A stretch of 64,000 nt of DNA from Vibrio chagasii (lineage in GTDB: Bacteria > Pseudomonadota > Gammaproteobacteria > Enterobacterales > Vibrionaceae): NCBI GenBank assembly GCA_041879415.1, contig CP090851.1, positions 682,001 to 746,000 on the forward strand, given 5' to 3'. Shown here in pieces: positions 18,601 to 28,213 of this stretch (the first letter of the stretch is position 1; every line of letters begins with the position of its first letter). The translations under genes were made by a program, and so were the position numbers. Below the pieces are notes generated by a model that was given only the letters and a program-made list of their open reading frames with translations, was not told where the DNA came from and did not search any database.

Positions 18601-20116
18601 CAAGAGCAGTGAATTGAGTGAGCAACTAAAAGCAAAACTGGTTCAAGCAGAACAAGCTCGTGCGAAAGGCCGCGATGGCTTGAAGCAAGCTCGCGAACAG
18701 ATGAACCAGTACAACCAAGTATTGGCAGCGCTGAAGAGCTCGCATCAGGCGAAGCAAGAGACTGTTCAAGAGTTCAAACAAGAGCTTCAAGAGTTCGGCG
18801 TGAACGCTGATGAAGGTGCTGAAGAGCGCGCGGTTCGTCGTCGTGATGAACTTCAAGAGCGTCTGCATACTTCTCGTAGCCGTAAGAGCGAATACGAACG
18901 CACGATTACCTCAACTGAACTTGAGATGAAAGCACTGGCTAAGCGTCTTAAGAAAGTACAGAAAGAGTACACAGAGCTTCGTACCTTCGTTGTTGCAGCA
19001 AAAGCAGGTTGGTGTTCAGTATTGCGTTTAGCTCGTGAGAATGACGTTGAACGTCGTCTACACAAGCGTGAACTGGCTTACCTAACAGCTGGTGAACTTC
19101 GCTCAATGTCGGATAAATCACTGGGTGCACTGCGTCTGGCTGTGGCTGACAATGAAGACCTACGCGATTCACTGCGCCTATCTGAAGATAACGCACATCC
19201 AGAGCGTAAGGTTCTGTTCTACATTGCGGTATACCAACATCTTCGCGAGCGTATTCGCCAAGACATCATTCATACGGATGATCCGGTTGAAGCAATTGAA
19301 GAGATGGAAGTTGAGCTAGCTCGACTAACAGAAGAACTGACGCAGCGTGAAAACCGTCTCGCAATCAGCTCTGAGTCGGTAGCAAGCATCATTAAGAAGA
19401 CGATTCAGCGCGAGCAGAACCGTATTCGAATGCTAAACCAAGGTCTGTCGAACATTTACTTTGGTCAGGTTAAGGGCGTACGTCTGAACGTTAAGATCCG
19501 TGAAAGTCATGAAATCTTGCTATCAGGCCTAGCGACTCAACAAGAGCAGCATAAAGACTTGTTCGAAACGACTCGTTTCACCTTCTCAGAAGCGATGGCG
19601 AAGTTGTTCCAACGTGTGAATCCACATATCGATATGGGCCAACGTTCTCCGCAGGTTCTGGGTGAAGAGCTACTGGATTACCGTAACTACCTAGAGCTAA
19701 GTGTTGAAGTTAACCGTGGTTCGGATGGTTGGCTACAAGCTGAATCGGGCGCACTGTCTACCGGTGAGGCAATTGGTACTGGTCAATCTATCCTACTGAT
19801 GGTGGTTCAGAGCTGGGAAGAAGAGTCTCGTCGACTTCGTAGCAAAGATATTGTTCCATGTCGCTTGTTGTTCCTTGATGAAGCAGCACGTCTGGATGCG
19901 AAGTCTATCTCTACACTGTTTGAACTGTGTGACCGTTTAGGTATGCAGCTTCTGATTGCAGCGCCAGAGAACATCAGCCCAGAGAAGGGTACAACTTACA
20001 AACTGGTACGTAAGGTCTTCAAAGATCACGAACACGTACACGTTGTTGGTCTGCGCGGATTTGCTCAGAATAAGCCAGCCTCTCCAGTTCAAGAGCTTAT
20101 CGAAGAAACTGAATAA
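15659..20116 (+). CDS. mukB: Chromosome partition protein MukB, SMC-like ATPase
   Basis: The 1,485-residue SMC-related motor of the MukBEF condensin, which organises and segregates the chromosome. Walker A is GGNGAGKST (residues 34-42). Two long coiled-coil arms flank a hinge region (around [20 protein letters not shown] to [14 protein letters not shown]). The C-terminal head has the ABC-type signature [12 protein letters not shown] and Walker B RLLFLDEA. Length agrees with E. coli (1,486). ATG 15659 overlaps the mukE stop (ATGA). It is the last gene of the unit, followed by a terminator. Antisense open frames inside it are composition artefacts of coiled-coil codons. Confidence 0.97.
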   Translation: MIERGKYQSLTMVNWNGFFARTFDIDGLVTTLSGGNGAGKSTTMAAFITALIPDQSLLHFRNTTEAGSSQSSRDKGLYGKLQPGACYAALDVVNSRNQRLLFAVKLQQVAGRDKKVDIKPFVIQGLPSHVKPTDVLIQNVSDSHARVCQLNDVKAAVAQYEGAHFKAFSSIVDYHSQMFEYGVVPKKLRNSGDRSKFYRLIEASLYGGISSAITRSLRDYLLPQNGGVKKAFQDMESALRENRMTLEAIKTTQSDRDLFKHLITESTNYVAADYMRHANDRRNKLDQTMKFRGELFGSRETLLEQNNLLDRVQEELELLVDQESALEQDYQAASDHLQLVQTALRQQEKIARYSEDLEELNERLEEQMMVVEEAQERVLLAEEQATITEEEVDSLKTQLADYQQALDVQQTRALQYQQAVQALEKTKQLLGDESITAESALILVSELKAQEESSTQTLLATKHKLDMSSAASAQFDKALSLVKSIVGDVERKEASHSAKQALEKGRNAKHVVENEQQWRAQHRDMARDVAQQRQAKELATEYQKQHNISLTDEAVFEEERERHVMQIETLEYAQEELREAKSEQRRVQQNHDQEIQKLESIAPAWITANDVLESLRDQTEAELEDSQAVMTQMQQVLEYEKSQAVAKDQLATRRAELEQEIERLASPGGSNDPRLKGLADTLGGVLLSEIYDDITIGDAPYFSAMYGPARHAIVVSDLDGIKEKLIDLDDCPEDLYILEGDVDAFDDSSFNADELEGAVCVQLNDRQMRYSRFPEIPLFGRAAREQRLEKLREERDVVVENHAKAAFDSQKLNRLYQAFNSFVAKHLHVAFNADPEQALAVVREKRNQVVRSLAELDSKEQQQRSQLQQSKQAIAALDKLAPMVRILEDETLAERLAELEVQLERLSEAKSYLNTHGKALASLEQIVSALDADPEQFEALEAEYRQADNALQTLKGKVFALSDLIERRHYFAYADSVDLLNKSSELSEQLKAKLVQAEQARAKGRDGLKQAREQMNQYNQVLAALKSSHQAKQETVQEFKQELQEFGVNADEGAEERAVRRRDELQERLHTSRSRKSEYERTITSTELEMKALAKRLKKVQKEYTELRTFVVAAKAGWCSVLRLARENDVERRLHKRELAYLTAGELRSMSDKSLGALRLAVADNEDLRDSLRLSEDNAHPERKVLFYIAVYQHLRERIRQDIIHTDDPVEAIEEMEVELARLTEELTQRENRLAISSESVASIIKKTIQREQNRIRMLNQGLSNIYFGQVKGVRLNVKIRESHEILLSGLATQQEQHKDLFETTRFTFSEAMAKLFQRVNPHIDMGQRSPQVLGEELLDYRNYLELSVEVNRGSDGWLQAESGALSTGEAIGTGQSILLMVVQSWEEESRRLRSKDIVPCRLLFLDEAARLDAKSISTLFELCDRLGMQLLIAAPENISPEKGTTYKLVRKVFKDHEHVHVVGLRGFAQNKPASPVQELIEETE

Positions 20117-20148
20117 TAAGCAGAAGCTGACTTACTTCTACTAATTTT

Positions 20149-20176
20149 AAGCCCCTCATCGTAGGGGCTTTTTTAT
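20149..20176 (+). terminator. Intrinsic terminator of mukFEB
   Basis: The stem AAGCCCCT / AGGGGCTT followed by TTTTTAT lies 33 bases after the mukB stop. Confidence 0.92.
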
Positions 20177-20371
20177 ATCTCGAATCTAGCCTTTTTGAAC
20201 AACTGATAAGACCACTCATACCTTATGGTTAATCTCAATAGAACTTGTTTGAAGTCACACGCACAAAACCACAGTTAATGTATGGTAATGAGTGGCGGCA
20301 CGCTTGTAATACCGTGCCGATAATTATTTTTTGAGCGTGACTCGTACGCAAACTTGAAGGTAGGACTCAAT

Positions 20372-23300
20372 ATGATTCAGATCGTTATTGATGGGAAATT
20401 TCGAATCGTCGAACAAGGGCAGACCGTGCTTGAGGCGGCAAAAACATGTGGTCTAGAGATCCCATCTCTATGCGGTTTGAATAAGACAGGGGACAAAGTC
20501 CCGTGCGATCTGTGTGTGGTTGAAGTGGATGGTGTGGGAATGACTCGTTCCTGCGAGATTGAAGTATCCAATGGCTTGAATATTACTACTCAATCTAAAC
20601 AGCTAACCTCTCACAGGCAGGGTGCGTTGAATCGAATCATGGCAGACCATTATGCTGACTGTGAAGCGCCATGCCAAACCGCTTGCCCGGCGGGAGTTGA
20701 TATCCAGTCTTACCTACATCACATTGCACAAAATGATCATACCAAAGCAATCGAAGTGATTAAGAAAACGCTGCCAATGCCGCTCTCTATTGGTCGTGTA
20801 TGTCCCGCGTTTTGTGAAACGGAATGTCGAAGAAATCTAGTCGATGATTCGATTGCGATTCGCCAGCTCAAACGACATGCAGCCGATGCTGATTTGGCTG
20901 CTCAAGAGAGCTACATGCCAGCGAAGAAGACGAGTAAAGGCAAAAGTATAGCGATAGTCGGTAGTGGACCCGGTGGCTTAACAGCGGGCTATTACCTATC
21001 CAATGAGGGCTATGATGTCAGTGTCTATGAATCGATGCCTAAAGCTGGTGGTTGGTTGCGTTATGGCATCCCAGAATATCGCTTACCAAAGTCCATTCTA
21101 GATAAAGAAATCGAACTGATGTGTCGTAACGGAATGGTTGTAGAGTGTGATAAGAAGCTCGGTGTCGATTTTACCTTGTCAGATCTTAGTCGTGATTTCG
21201 ATGCGGTCTGCTTAGCTGTAGGTGCATCACAAGCCGTTGAAATGAATTATCCAGGTAGTGACCTTGGCGGCTGTTATCTAGGTGTTGATTATCTAAAAGA
21301 CTATGTGACTGACAAAAACTTCACTACGGGCAAAAAGGTGGCGGTGATTGGTGGTGGTAATACCGCAATTGACTGCGCACGAACCGCAGTGCGTGATGGT
21401 GCTGATACCACACTCATCTATCGTCGCACGCGAGACGAAATGCCAGCTGAAGATTACGAAATCGAAGAAGCGGAGCATGAAGGTGTTAAGTTCCACTTTT
21501 TGACCAACCCAGCTGAAAACATTTCCGATGAAAATGGCCATGTATCTGAAATTCGATTAGAACGCATGGCGCTTGGTCCTGCTGATGCGTCCGGTCGTCG
21601 TAGCCCTAAACCAACAGGGGAGTTCTTTGTTGAAGCGTTCGATACGGTTATTGCTGCTGTGTCGCAAAAGCCAGACCTAAGCTTCATGGATAGCGAAGAG
21701 ATTGATATCCCACTAACTCGCTGGAACACCGCAGATGCTGATCCGCAAACCATGCACACAGGTACGGGTAATATATTTAGTATCGGTGATTTCAGACGTG
21801 GTCCAGCGACTGCAGTAGAAGCAGTAGGAGACGGGCGAATTGCTGCACAAGCGATCGACCGATTCTTCAATGGCGATATGGATAATATCCCTGCCAAACC
21901 GTTTAACTCTAGAAAGCATAAGCAGCTTAAAGCGGTCGATTCTGAGCAATATAAATCGATACAACGCATGGCGCGTAAGATTATGCCAGAGCTGACGCCA
22001 GAGCAGCGTGAGCAAAGCTTTGAAGAAGTCGAAACTGGTTTTGACAATGCCGATGCCATTGCAGAAGCGGCAAGATGTTTAGAGTGTGGTTGCCAAGCGA
22101 ACACTAACTGCGACCTACGAGATTATTCAACCGAATACAAAGCAACGCAGACACATCCAGAATACAAAATCGATATTGCTTCAAATGAGAGCTGGCAAGC
22201 TATTCGCGCAGAAGAAGCGAAAGTTGGTTCCACAAGACAGAAGTTTGCTGTCGACAGTAGTTCTGAATTTATTATTTTCGATGCCAACCGCTGCATCAGT
22301 TGTGGCCAGTGTATTCAAGCCTGTCGTGAACAGAATGTTCATGGCGTCCTAAGTTTCATGAATCAAGCTGATGGCAAGCCAGCTTCAAGACCTGAGTGTC
22401 GCCCTAATTTTGGGGCGAACCAGACTTTAATGGGTGACTCGAACTGTGTTCAATGCGGTTCTTGTATTCAAGCCTGTCCAACAGGTGCCATGGTGGATGC
22501 TCGTGATAGAAAGCAAGGCGACACCGACGTTCTTAAGAAGGTCGATACCATCTGCACCTACTGTGGTGTGGGCTGTAAGCTAACCATGCATATCGATGAA
22601 GCGAAGAATAAGATTCGTTATATCGAAGGTGGTGACTCTCCGGTTAACGAAGGCATGCTTTGTGTTAAGGGACGTTTTGGTTTTGACTTCGTGAGTAGTG
22701 ATGCTCGCCTCACAACCCCATTGATTCGTAAAGATGGTTGGTTGCAACCTGCGAGTTGGGAAAAAGCCATCACGCTCATTGCCGATAAGTTCACTGCGAT
22801 AAAACAAGGCTTTGGTAGCAATGCGCTAGCAGGGTTCTCTTCAGCGAAAGCCACCAATGAAGATAACTATGCGTTCCAAAAATTCATTCGACGTGAGCTT
22901 GGGACTAACAACGTCGACCACTGTGCTCGCCTTTGTCATGCCTCGACAGTGACTGGACTTGAGGCTTCGCTTGGCAGTGGGGCAATGACCAATGATATCC
23001 CAAGCATCAAACACTCGGATGTCATCTTCATCATCGGTTCTGATACTACATCCGCACACCCGATTATTGGCTCGCACATAAAGCAGGCGGTAAGACATAA
23101 CGGTGCGCGTTTGATTGTCGCAGACCCTAAAAGAATCGATATTGCCGATCATGCTGAGCTTTACTTAGCACATCGACCGGGTACAGACGTGATGCTAATT
23201 AACGGTGTGATGCAGCAAATCATCAAACATGGTTGGTATGACCAAGAATATATCGAAGATCGTGTGGACGGCTTTGATACCCTGTTGCAAGAGGTGATGT

Positions 23301-24607
23301 CGCCAAGTTACTCCCTAGACAAAGTAGAACTGGTGACTGGCGTTAAAGCTGAAGATATCTTCGCGATGGCGCGCTTGATTGGTACCGCAAAGCGAACCGC
23401 GGTGTATTACTCCATGGGCATTACGCAACACACGACTGGGCACGATAATGTTCGCTCCATTGCTAACCTGCAGCTCCTCTGTGGCAACATCGGCATCGAA
23501 GGGGGCGGTATCAACCCGTTACGCGGTCAATCCAATGTTCAAGGCGCGTGTGATATGGGAGCATTGCCAAATAACCTACCTGGGTATCAGAAGGTCTATA
23601 ACCCTATGGTGCGTCAAAAGTTTGCGATGGAGTGGGGCATTACTGATTTACCAGCGGAGACGGGGCTAACACTCACCGAAATTATTGACGGTGCATGTAA
23701 CCGAGAAGTTCGAGCCTTGTACGTGATGGGTGAAAACCCTGTGCTAAGCGATCCAAATCAAGCGCACGTGATCGAAGGACTTGAGGCGTTGGATTTCCTT
23801 GTTGTGCAAGACATCTTCTTAACGGAAACGGCGCAATATGCGGATGTGGTTTTGCCATCTTGCTCATTTGCAGAAAAGTCAGGTCACTTTACGAATACTG
23901 AGCGACGCGTGCAGCGTATCAATCCTGCGGTGTTACCTCCAGGGGAAGCGAAGGAAGATTGGGCTATCATTCAAATGCTGGCTAATGCCATGGGTGGTGG
24001 CTGGAGCTATCAGTCGGTTGCCGATATCACTAACGAGATAGCTCGCGTAACACCACAGTACGCAGGTTTACGTTGGGAGAATATCACGGTGAATGGTGTG
24101 CAGTGGCCAAGCAATAAGAACAACCCTGATGGCACTCGTATCATGCACCAAACCCAGTTTACTCGTGGACGTGGCCAAATGGAGGCAATTCCGTTTCGTT
24201 ATGCTGCAGAGCTTCCGGACGAAGAGTACCCGTTGGTGCTCACGACAGGGCGTATTTTAGAGCAGTTCCATACCGGAACTATGACACGTAAAACTAAAGG
24301 ATTGGATAACCTAGCGGGGCCGCGAGCTATGGTCAGTGTTCATGATGCCGAGGCGTTAGGGATTTCCAATGGTCAAATGCTTAGGGTATCAACACGTCGC
24401 GGCGAGATTGAGATTGCAGCGTTTGTGACGAAGCGAATGCAAAAAGGGGTGGTGTTTATTCCTTTCCATTTCGTGGAGTCTCCAGTGAACCGTTTGACGA
24501 CAACCGCGACCGATCCGCATGCCAAGATCCCAGAATTCAAGGTGGCGGCAGTACGCATTGACCCAATGTGTGAACCTGAAGTTAAAACTGCACAGGCAGA
24601 AGCCTAG
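20372..24607 (+). CDS. Fused ferredoxin / GltD-like flavoprotein / molybdopterin formate dehydrogenase alpha
   Basis: A single 1,411-residue protein joining modules that are often separate. Residues 1-~85 are a [2Fe-2S] ferredoxin-like domain (CGLNKTGDKVPCDLC, RSC). ~85-180 is the GltD-type Fe-S domain (CEAPCQTACPAGVDIQSYL). ~185-560 is an FAD/NAD(P) oxidoreductase with IVGSGPGGLTAGYYL (~190) and VAVIGGGNTAIDCA (~321). Two 4Fe-4S clusters follow (CISCGQCIQAC ~640, CVQCGSCIQACPTG ~690). From ~727 comes the bis-MGD formate dehydrogenase core (CTYCGVGC, DHCARLCHAS, NPLRGQSNVQGACDMGALP). Cys855 takes the place of the selenocysteine of E. coli FdhF and is followed by the catalytic His. ATG 20372 is seven bases after TAGGA. 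It is a stand-alone gene, probably a cytosolic NAD(P)-linked formate dehydrogenase. Partner use is inference. Confidence 0.88.
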   Translation: MIQIVIDGKFRIVEQGQTVLEAAKTCGLEIPSLCGLNKTGDKVPCDLCVVEVDGVGMTRSCEIEVSNGLNITTQSKQLTSHRQGALNRIMADHYADCEAPCQTACPAGVDIQSYLHHIAQNDHTKAIEVIKKTLPMPLSIGRVCPAFCETECRRNLVDDSIAIRQLKRHAADADLAAQESYMPAKKTSKGKSIAIVGSGPGGLTAGYYLSNEGYDVSVYESMPKAGGWLRYGIPEYRLPKSILDKEIELMCRNGMVVECDKKLGVDFTLSDLSRDFDAVCLAVGASQAVEMNYPGSDLGGCYLGVDYLKDYVTDKNFTTGKKVAVIGGGNTAIDCARTAVRDGADTTLIYRRTRDEMPAEDYEIEEAEHEGVKFHFLTNPAENISDENGHVSEIRLERMALGPADASGRRSPKPTGEFFVEAFDTVIAAVSQKPDLSFMDSEEIDIPLTRWNTADADPQTMHTGTGNIFSIGDFRRGPATAVEAVGDGRIAAQAIDRFFNGDMDNIPAKPFNSRKHKQLKAVDSEQYKSIQRMARKIMPELTPEQREQSFEEVETGFDNADAIAEAARCLECGCQANTNCDLRDYSTEYKATQTHPEYKIDIASNESWQAIRAEEAKVGSTRQKFAVDSSSEFIIFDANRCISCGQCIQACREQNVHGVLSFMNQADGKPASRPECRPNFGANQTLMGDSNCVQCGSCIQACPTGAMVDARDRKQGDTDVLKKVDTICTYCGVGCKLTMHIDEAKNKIRYIEGGDSPVNEGMLCVKGRFGFDFVSSDARLTTPLIRKDGWLQPASWEKAITLIADKFTAIKQGFGSNALAGFSSAKATNEDNYAFQKFIRRELGTNNVDHCARLCHASTVTGLEASLGSGAMTNDIPSIKHSDVIFIIGSDTTSAHPIIGSHIKQAVRHNGARLIVADPKRIDIADHAELYLAHRPGTDVMLINGVMQQIIKHGWYDQEYIEDRVDGFDTLLQEVMSPSYSLDKVELVTGVKAEDIFAMARLIGTAKRTAVYYSMGITQHTTGHDNVRSIANLQLLCGNIGIEGGGINPLRGQSNVQGACDMGALPNNLPGYQKVYNPMVRQKFAMEWGITDLPAETGLTLTEIIDGACNREVRALYVMGENPVLSDPNQAHVIEGLEALDFLVVQDIFLTETAQYADVVLPSCSFAEKSGHFTNTERRVQRINPAVLPPGEAKEDWAIIQMLANAMGGGWSYQSVADITNEIARVTPQYAGLRWENITVNGVQWPSNKNNPDGTRIMHQTQFTRGRGQMEAIPFRYAAELPDEEYPLVLTTGRILEQFHTGTMTRKTKGLDNLAGPRAMVSVHDAEALGISNGQMLRVSTRRGEIEIAAFVTKRMQKGVVFIPFHFVESPVNRLTTTATDPHAKIPEFKVAAVRIDPMCEPEVKTAQAEA

Positions 24608-24638
24608 CTGAATTGCTTAGAATGAAATAGCAGGCATT

Positions 24639-24676
24639 AAAAAGCCGCGTAACTCTGAGAGTTATGCGGCTTTTTT
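24639..24676. terminator. Bidirectional terminator between convergent genes
   Basis: AAAAAGCCGCGTAACTC pairs with GAGTTATGCGGCTTTTTT (one mismatch), with A and T runs on both sides. It serves the fused dehydrogenase and the minus-strand three-gene operon. Confidence 0.92.
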
Positions 24677-24726
24677 ATTGAGTTAGCAAGCTAGCAACTG
24701 ATAGAGTTCTCAGTTCAGTTGTAGGC

Positions 24727-25707
24727 TTAGCTTGAAACAATCTCATTACTGTGAACACCAAATTGTTTTGCAGCGTAAGCAACGCGCTCCGCAGGTTTTG
24801 GGTATTCAGCGGGTGTACCAAGGTTTTCAATATGCTGTAATCTAGGAAGTAGACCTGCGCCGTTCGCGATTTGGATAGCCAAACCTGGACGAGCATTAAG
24901 CTCAAGTACCATTGGGCCTTCTTCTTGGTCTAAAACCATGTCCGTACCCATGTAACCCAAACCAGTCATTTCCCAAGCGCTTGAAGCAAGAATCAGCAGC
25001 TTTTCCCAGTGAGGAACTTGCAGCAGTGCCAGTTCTTTACCTGTATCTGGGTGGTGCGTCACCGGTTGGTCAAACTGAACCGCTCGCACTGCTTTGCCTG
25101 TTGCAATGTCGATACCTACACCCACGGCACCTTGGTGAAGGTTAGCCTTGCCATCAGAAGCCGAAGTAGAAAGACGCATCATCGCCATGACAGGGTAGCC
25201 TTTGAATACAATGATTCGTACATCTGGCACGCCCTCATAACTGAAACCGTCAAAACATTCGTCAAACTTAATCAGGTTTTCAACTACGGCAACGTCGTTC
25301 TTACCACCTAGCGAGAAAAGACCTGCAAGAGCGTTACTGATGTGACGCTCTACATCTTCTTCGTTAATAGTTGAGCCAGACGGCTTGGTGTAAACGCCGT
25401 CCTTGTGTGAGGTGATGACAAGGATACCCTTACCACCACTTCCTTGAGCTGGCTTGATTACAAAACCCGGCCACTCTTTAACCATCTTGTGGATTGTCTT
25501 TACTTCAGCTTGGTGACTGATCACGCCGATAAGTTTAGGCACTGTCGCACCGGCTTGTTCCGCAATGATTTTAGTCTTTAGCTTGTCATCTACTAACGGA
25601 TACTTGGAGCGATCATTGTAGCGACCAATATAGCTATGGTTACGCTTGTTCATCCCCATGATGCCTTTGTCTTTCAACTTAAACGGCGAAGTAAACTGTT
25701 CAAACAT
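24727..25707 (-). CDS. Alpha-L-glutamate ligase-like (RimK-related) ATP-grasp protein
   Basis: A 326-residue ATP-grasp enzyme. The nucleotide-binding lysine and glycine-rich loop appear in GFVIKPAQGSGGKGILV, and the metal-binding end in MVLELNARPGLAIQIANG. Conserved GIMGMNKRNHSYIGRYN at the N terminus is typical of the subgroup named alpha-L-glutamate ligase-like. RimK relatives attach glutamate to protein or peptide C termini; the acceptor of this subgroup is unknown to me. It is the last gene of a tight operon: three bases separate it from the 7TM gene upstream. It is cytosolic, with no signal sequence. Confidence 0.88.
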   Translation of the reverse strand: MFEQFTSPFKLKDKGIMGMNKRNHSYIGRYNDRSKYPLVDDKLKTKIIAEQAGATVPKLIGVISHQAEVKTIHKMVKEWPGFVIKPAQGSGGKGILVITSHKDGVYTKPSGSTINEEDVERHISNALAGLFSLGGKNDVAVVENLIKFDECFDGFSYEGVPDVRIIVFKGYPVMAMMRLSTSASDGKANLHQGAVGVGIDIATGKAVRAVQFDQPVTHHPDTGKELALLQVPHWEKLLILASSAWEMTGLGYMGTDMVLDQEEGPMVLELNARPGLAIQIANGAGLLPRLQHIENLGTPAEYPKPAERVAYAAKQFGVHSNEIVSS

Positions 25708-25710
25708 AAC

Positions 25711-27216
25711 TTAATCCTCCGCTAGCGGTTTAAAGCGACGTAGCTCAGTTAAGCGGTAACCAGTGTAAGTACCTAGTAGTAAAATACCGCCTAGGACAAT
25801 CAGTTGTAGACCGATAAAGTTAAATGTTAGGTGTTGAATGAACGGGTTAGTCATTGCTAAGTACACAAGTACGGCAGTCAATAGTGAGCCACCACCTTGA
25901 AGAACCACTTCTTTCGCGCCTTCTTCTTCCCATAGGATAGACATACGTTCGATAGTCCAAGATAGGATGATCATTGGGAAGAACGTAATAGAAAGACCTT
26001 CAGTTAGACCCACTTTGAATGCCACTACGGTAAACACAGAAATAATCATGATTACCGTGATAATCACCGCGGATATTCTGGCCACCAGTAACAGGTTGAG
26101 CTTGGATAAGTAGCTACGAATAATAAGGCCTGTGCCGACAATCAGTAAGAAACCGACAATACCCGTAACCAATTGTGTTTGAACAAAGGCTACTGCTATC
26201 AGAACTGGCATGAAAGTACCAGATGTCTTCAAACCGATGATAACGCGCAAGAACACAACAATCAGAGCACCGATTGGAATTAGCATGATGGTTTTAAACA
26301 TCGCTTGCTCTTCTAGCGGTAGGCTGTGAATCGATAGGTTCAATAATTGGTCTGCAGAGACTTTGCTGTTGGTTGCTTCAGTAGGAGTGATCTCTTGAGC
26401 AATCATAGAGAAGTGAACTTTACTGTTTTGACCACCAACAACATCTAACAAAGATACGTTCGACTCATCCCAGATCAGTAGGTTTGGTTGAACTTGTTGT
26501 TCGCTTGATTCAGGGGAGAACAGAATCCACTGATCGTTATCCCAAACTTGGATCATGTTCTGAATGGATTGACGACGGCGACCATCTTCTAGCTCGATAA
26601 CACCAACCACTTTGTTGTGGATTTTTGCTGCCGAAAGTAGCTTGTGTGTCGCTTCAACTTTGGTCATGTTGTTCAGAAGCAGCGCTGAGTTTTGGCTGTC
26701 TGGATCGTTTAACGTTTTGATGAGCTCACGAGTGAAGGTTAGGTTGTCTGCTGAACGCTTGGTTGCGCGGTCAATCAAAGCAATCGATGCTGCTTCTTCT
26801 GGTCCGTCGAAGCTTGGTTGAGCAACTTCACCCTCTGGTGGGTTTTCAGTAACTTTTGCTTGGCTATCGACTAAGAATTGAGTTTTGTAGTAGATGGTTT
26901 GTGGGCCATCAGCATAGCGGATAGACCATTCGGCGCGGCGACCTGAATCGGTATTCAAGTAAGAGATACCGTAGCCTGGTGATGAAGCTGACTCGCTGAT
27001 TAGAGTGTAGTTAGACTGAGTATGAGGAGCCGCTAATGAAACCTTCGCTTCTTTGCCTACAGCATTGAATTCGATACGAGCTTCAATGTCCCACACCTGT
27101 CTGGTTTCCCCTGGGGTCCAAGGAACACCATAGGTCGTATGTCTGAACATACTCAGTGTTATACCTGCTGCAATGAGCAGGAAAATAGAGATATAAAATG
27201 GAATTCGTGACGTCAT
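25711..27216 (-). CDS. Inactive transglutaminase-like protein fused to a 7TM domain
   Basis: A 501-residue membrane protein. The N-terminal membrane anchor (residues ~6-23) leads into an extracytoplasmic region with a transglutaminase-like fold: DRATKRSADNLTFTRELIKTLNDP, then KVEATHKLLSAAKIHNKVVGVIELEDGRR, where a normal enzyme would carry its catalytic Cys. The C-terminal ~210 residues hold about seven hydrophobic segments (MLIPIGALIVVFLRVIIG, TFMPVLIAVAFV and others). This is the known 'inactive transglutaminase with 7TM' family. Its neighbours are a retropepsin-like lipoprotein and an ATP-grasp ligase, a widely conserved trio. The biochemical role is unknown. Confidence 0.88.
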   Translation of the reverse strand: MTSRIPFYISIFLLIAAGITLSMFRHTTYGVPWTPGETRQVWDIEARIEFNAVGKEAKVSLAAPHTQSNYTLISESASSPGYGISYLNTDSGRRAEWSIRYADGPQTIYYKTQFLVDSQAKVTENPPEGEVAQPSFDGPEEAASIALIDRATKRSADNLTFTRELIKTLNDPDSQNSALLLNNMTKVEATHKLLSAAKIHNKVVGVIELEDGRRRQSIQNMIQVWDNDQWILFSPESSEQQVQPNLLIWDESNVSLLDVVGGQNSKVHFSMIAQEITPTEATNSKVSADQLLNLSIHSLPLEEQAMFKTIMLIPIGALIVVFLRVIIGLKTSGTFMPVLIAVAFVQTQLVTGIVGFLLIVGTGLIIRSYLSKLNLLLVARISAVIITVIMIISVFTVVAFKVGLTEGLSITFFPMIILSWTIERMSILWEEEGAKEVVLQGGGSLLTAVLVYLAMTNPFIQHLTFNFIGLQLIVLGGILLLGTYTGYRLTELRRFKPLAED

Positions 27217-27233
27217 AGCTTACCCTACTATTG

Positions 27234-27974
27234 TTATTTGGCTTCCGTTTGTACGTACTGTTTACTTACATCTACTAGCGCGATGTCTTTGATAAATTCG
27301 CGCCCTAGTAATACAGGGTGACTCATTTGAGAGCGATCCGCCAATGTAAATTGCGCTTTTTCATGGATTTTTCCAACTTTAACCCATAATTCGATCACAG
27401 CTCGACGTTCTGCTTGGTCGGTCGTTGACTGACGGATTTTCACATAACGTACAACAGGCGCTTCAATCCATTTTTGGTCTTCTGTCGCTTGTGATTTATC
27501 AGCTAGGTGGAATCGTACCCAATCTTTGCCGTTGCGTTCGAATTCTTTGATATCAACAGCGTTCAAAGACGATGTTGTAGCACCCGTATCAACACGAGCA
27601 TCGAAGCTTTGTTTGATAGAGTCGATAGAGACTTTTTCGATGCCGCCAAGGATTGTAGGCTGTGAAGTTGGAGCAACAGGAGCCGCTGCAACTGCGACTG
27701 GCTCTTCTTCTTCCAGTTCTTCAATCACTTTGTGTTCCATGCTGGTTAGGTGGACATCAAGCTGTTGGGAGAGGGTTGTGATTTCGTCTTCTAAGCTTTC
27801 AATGTAATCACTTTGATTGCTTAGTTGTAGTTCAAGATTTTGAACCTTATTTGCGATGTTTGTCTCTGAGCGGGCAATAGCGTCGAGAGTTTCTTGGTGG
27901 TAGGCCGCACCATTAGTTAGGGTACAGCCAGAGAGCAAACCAACCGCCACAATTGGCGATAATCGCTTAAACAT
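27234..27974 (-). CDS. Retropepsin-like ('ATP-dependent zinc protease' family) lipoprotein
   Basis: A 246-residue predicted lipoprotein with lipobox LLSGC (Cys17), a coiled-coil stretch (~residues 30-65), an acidic/alanine-proline linker, and a C-terminal domain of the PF05618 family. That family was named for a zinc protease but resembles retropepsins: FDARVDTGATTSSLNA carries the aspartic-protease D-T-G-A signature, and HPVLLGREFIKDIALVDVS the second half typical of this fold. It would act in the periplasm, anchored to a membrane. It is first gene of the operon, 17 bases upstream of the 7TM gene. Whether it is an active peptidase is not shown by sequence alone. Confidence 0.87.
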   Translation of the reverse strand: MFKRLSPIVAVGLLSGCTLTNGAAYHQETLDAIARSETNIANKVQNLELQLSNQSDYIESLEDEITTLSQQLDVHLTSMEHKVIEELEEEEPVAVAAAPVAPTSQPTILGGIEKVSIDSIKQSFDARVDTGATTSSLNAVDIKEFERNGKDWVRFHLADKSQATEDQKWIEAPVVRYVKIRQSTTDQAERRAVIELWVKVGKIHEKAQFTLADRSQMSHPVLLGREFIKDIALVDVSKQYVQTEAK

Positions 27975-28030
27975 AAAAAAACCTTTGGGAAATTAGAGAA
28001 TAGTTCAGACTATTTAGAAGTTTAGCCCAC

Positions 28031-28054
28031 AAAAAAGGATGCGTGAAGCATCCT
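28031..28054 (-). terminator. Probable terminator of cmoAB (minus strand)
   Basis: The stem AGGATGC / GCATCCT with a GTGAA spacer is followed by TTTTTT when read on the minus strand. It lies about 160 bases past the cmoB stop, just ahead of the retropepsin gene start. Confidence 0.75.
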
Positions 28055-28107
28055 ATTGTAAGAGTCTGGTCATATTGAATCGCAATGTGAGCGCTACGCC
28101 AATTATT

Positions 28108-28164
28108 GCTATTTGAAATAGCTCATTTATTAAACATTGATCTGTTTTAGAAAATAAATGAGCT
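28108..28164. repeat. Nested palindromes between cmoB and the retropepsin-like operon
   Basis: GCTATTTGAAATAGC (28108-28122) is a near-perfect palindrome. It overlaps the left arm of a 12-bp perfect inverted repeat, AGCTCATTTATT (28120-28131) and AATAAATGAGCT (28153-28164). No T run follows, so this may be a DNA-binding site or RNA structure rather than a terminator. Confidence 0.55.
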
Positions 28165-28213
28165 CTAGAGACAAATTTTATTACGACGCAATTTTGGCTT
28201 TTGAATATTTAGT

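Noticed and set aside
21454..22104. 216-codon open frame on the minus strand inside the fused dehydrogenase
   Set aside because: It lies wholly antisense to a well-supported gene, lacks a recognisable domain and follows from the sense codon pattern.
22934..22936. Possible selenocysteine at the formate dehydrogenase active site
   Set aside because: The codon is TGT (Cys), not TGA, and the frame needs no recoding.
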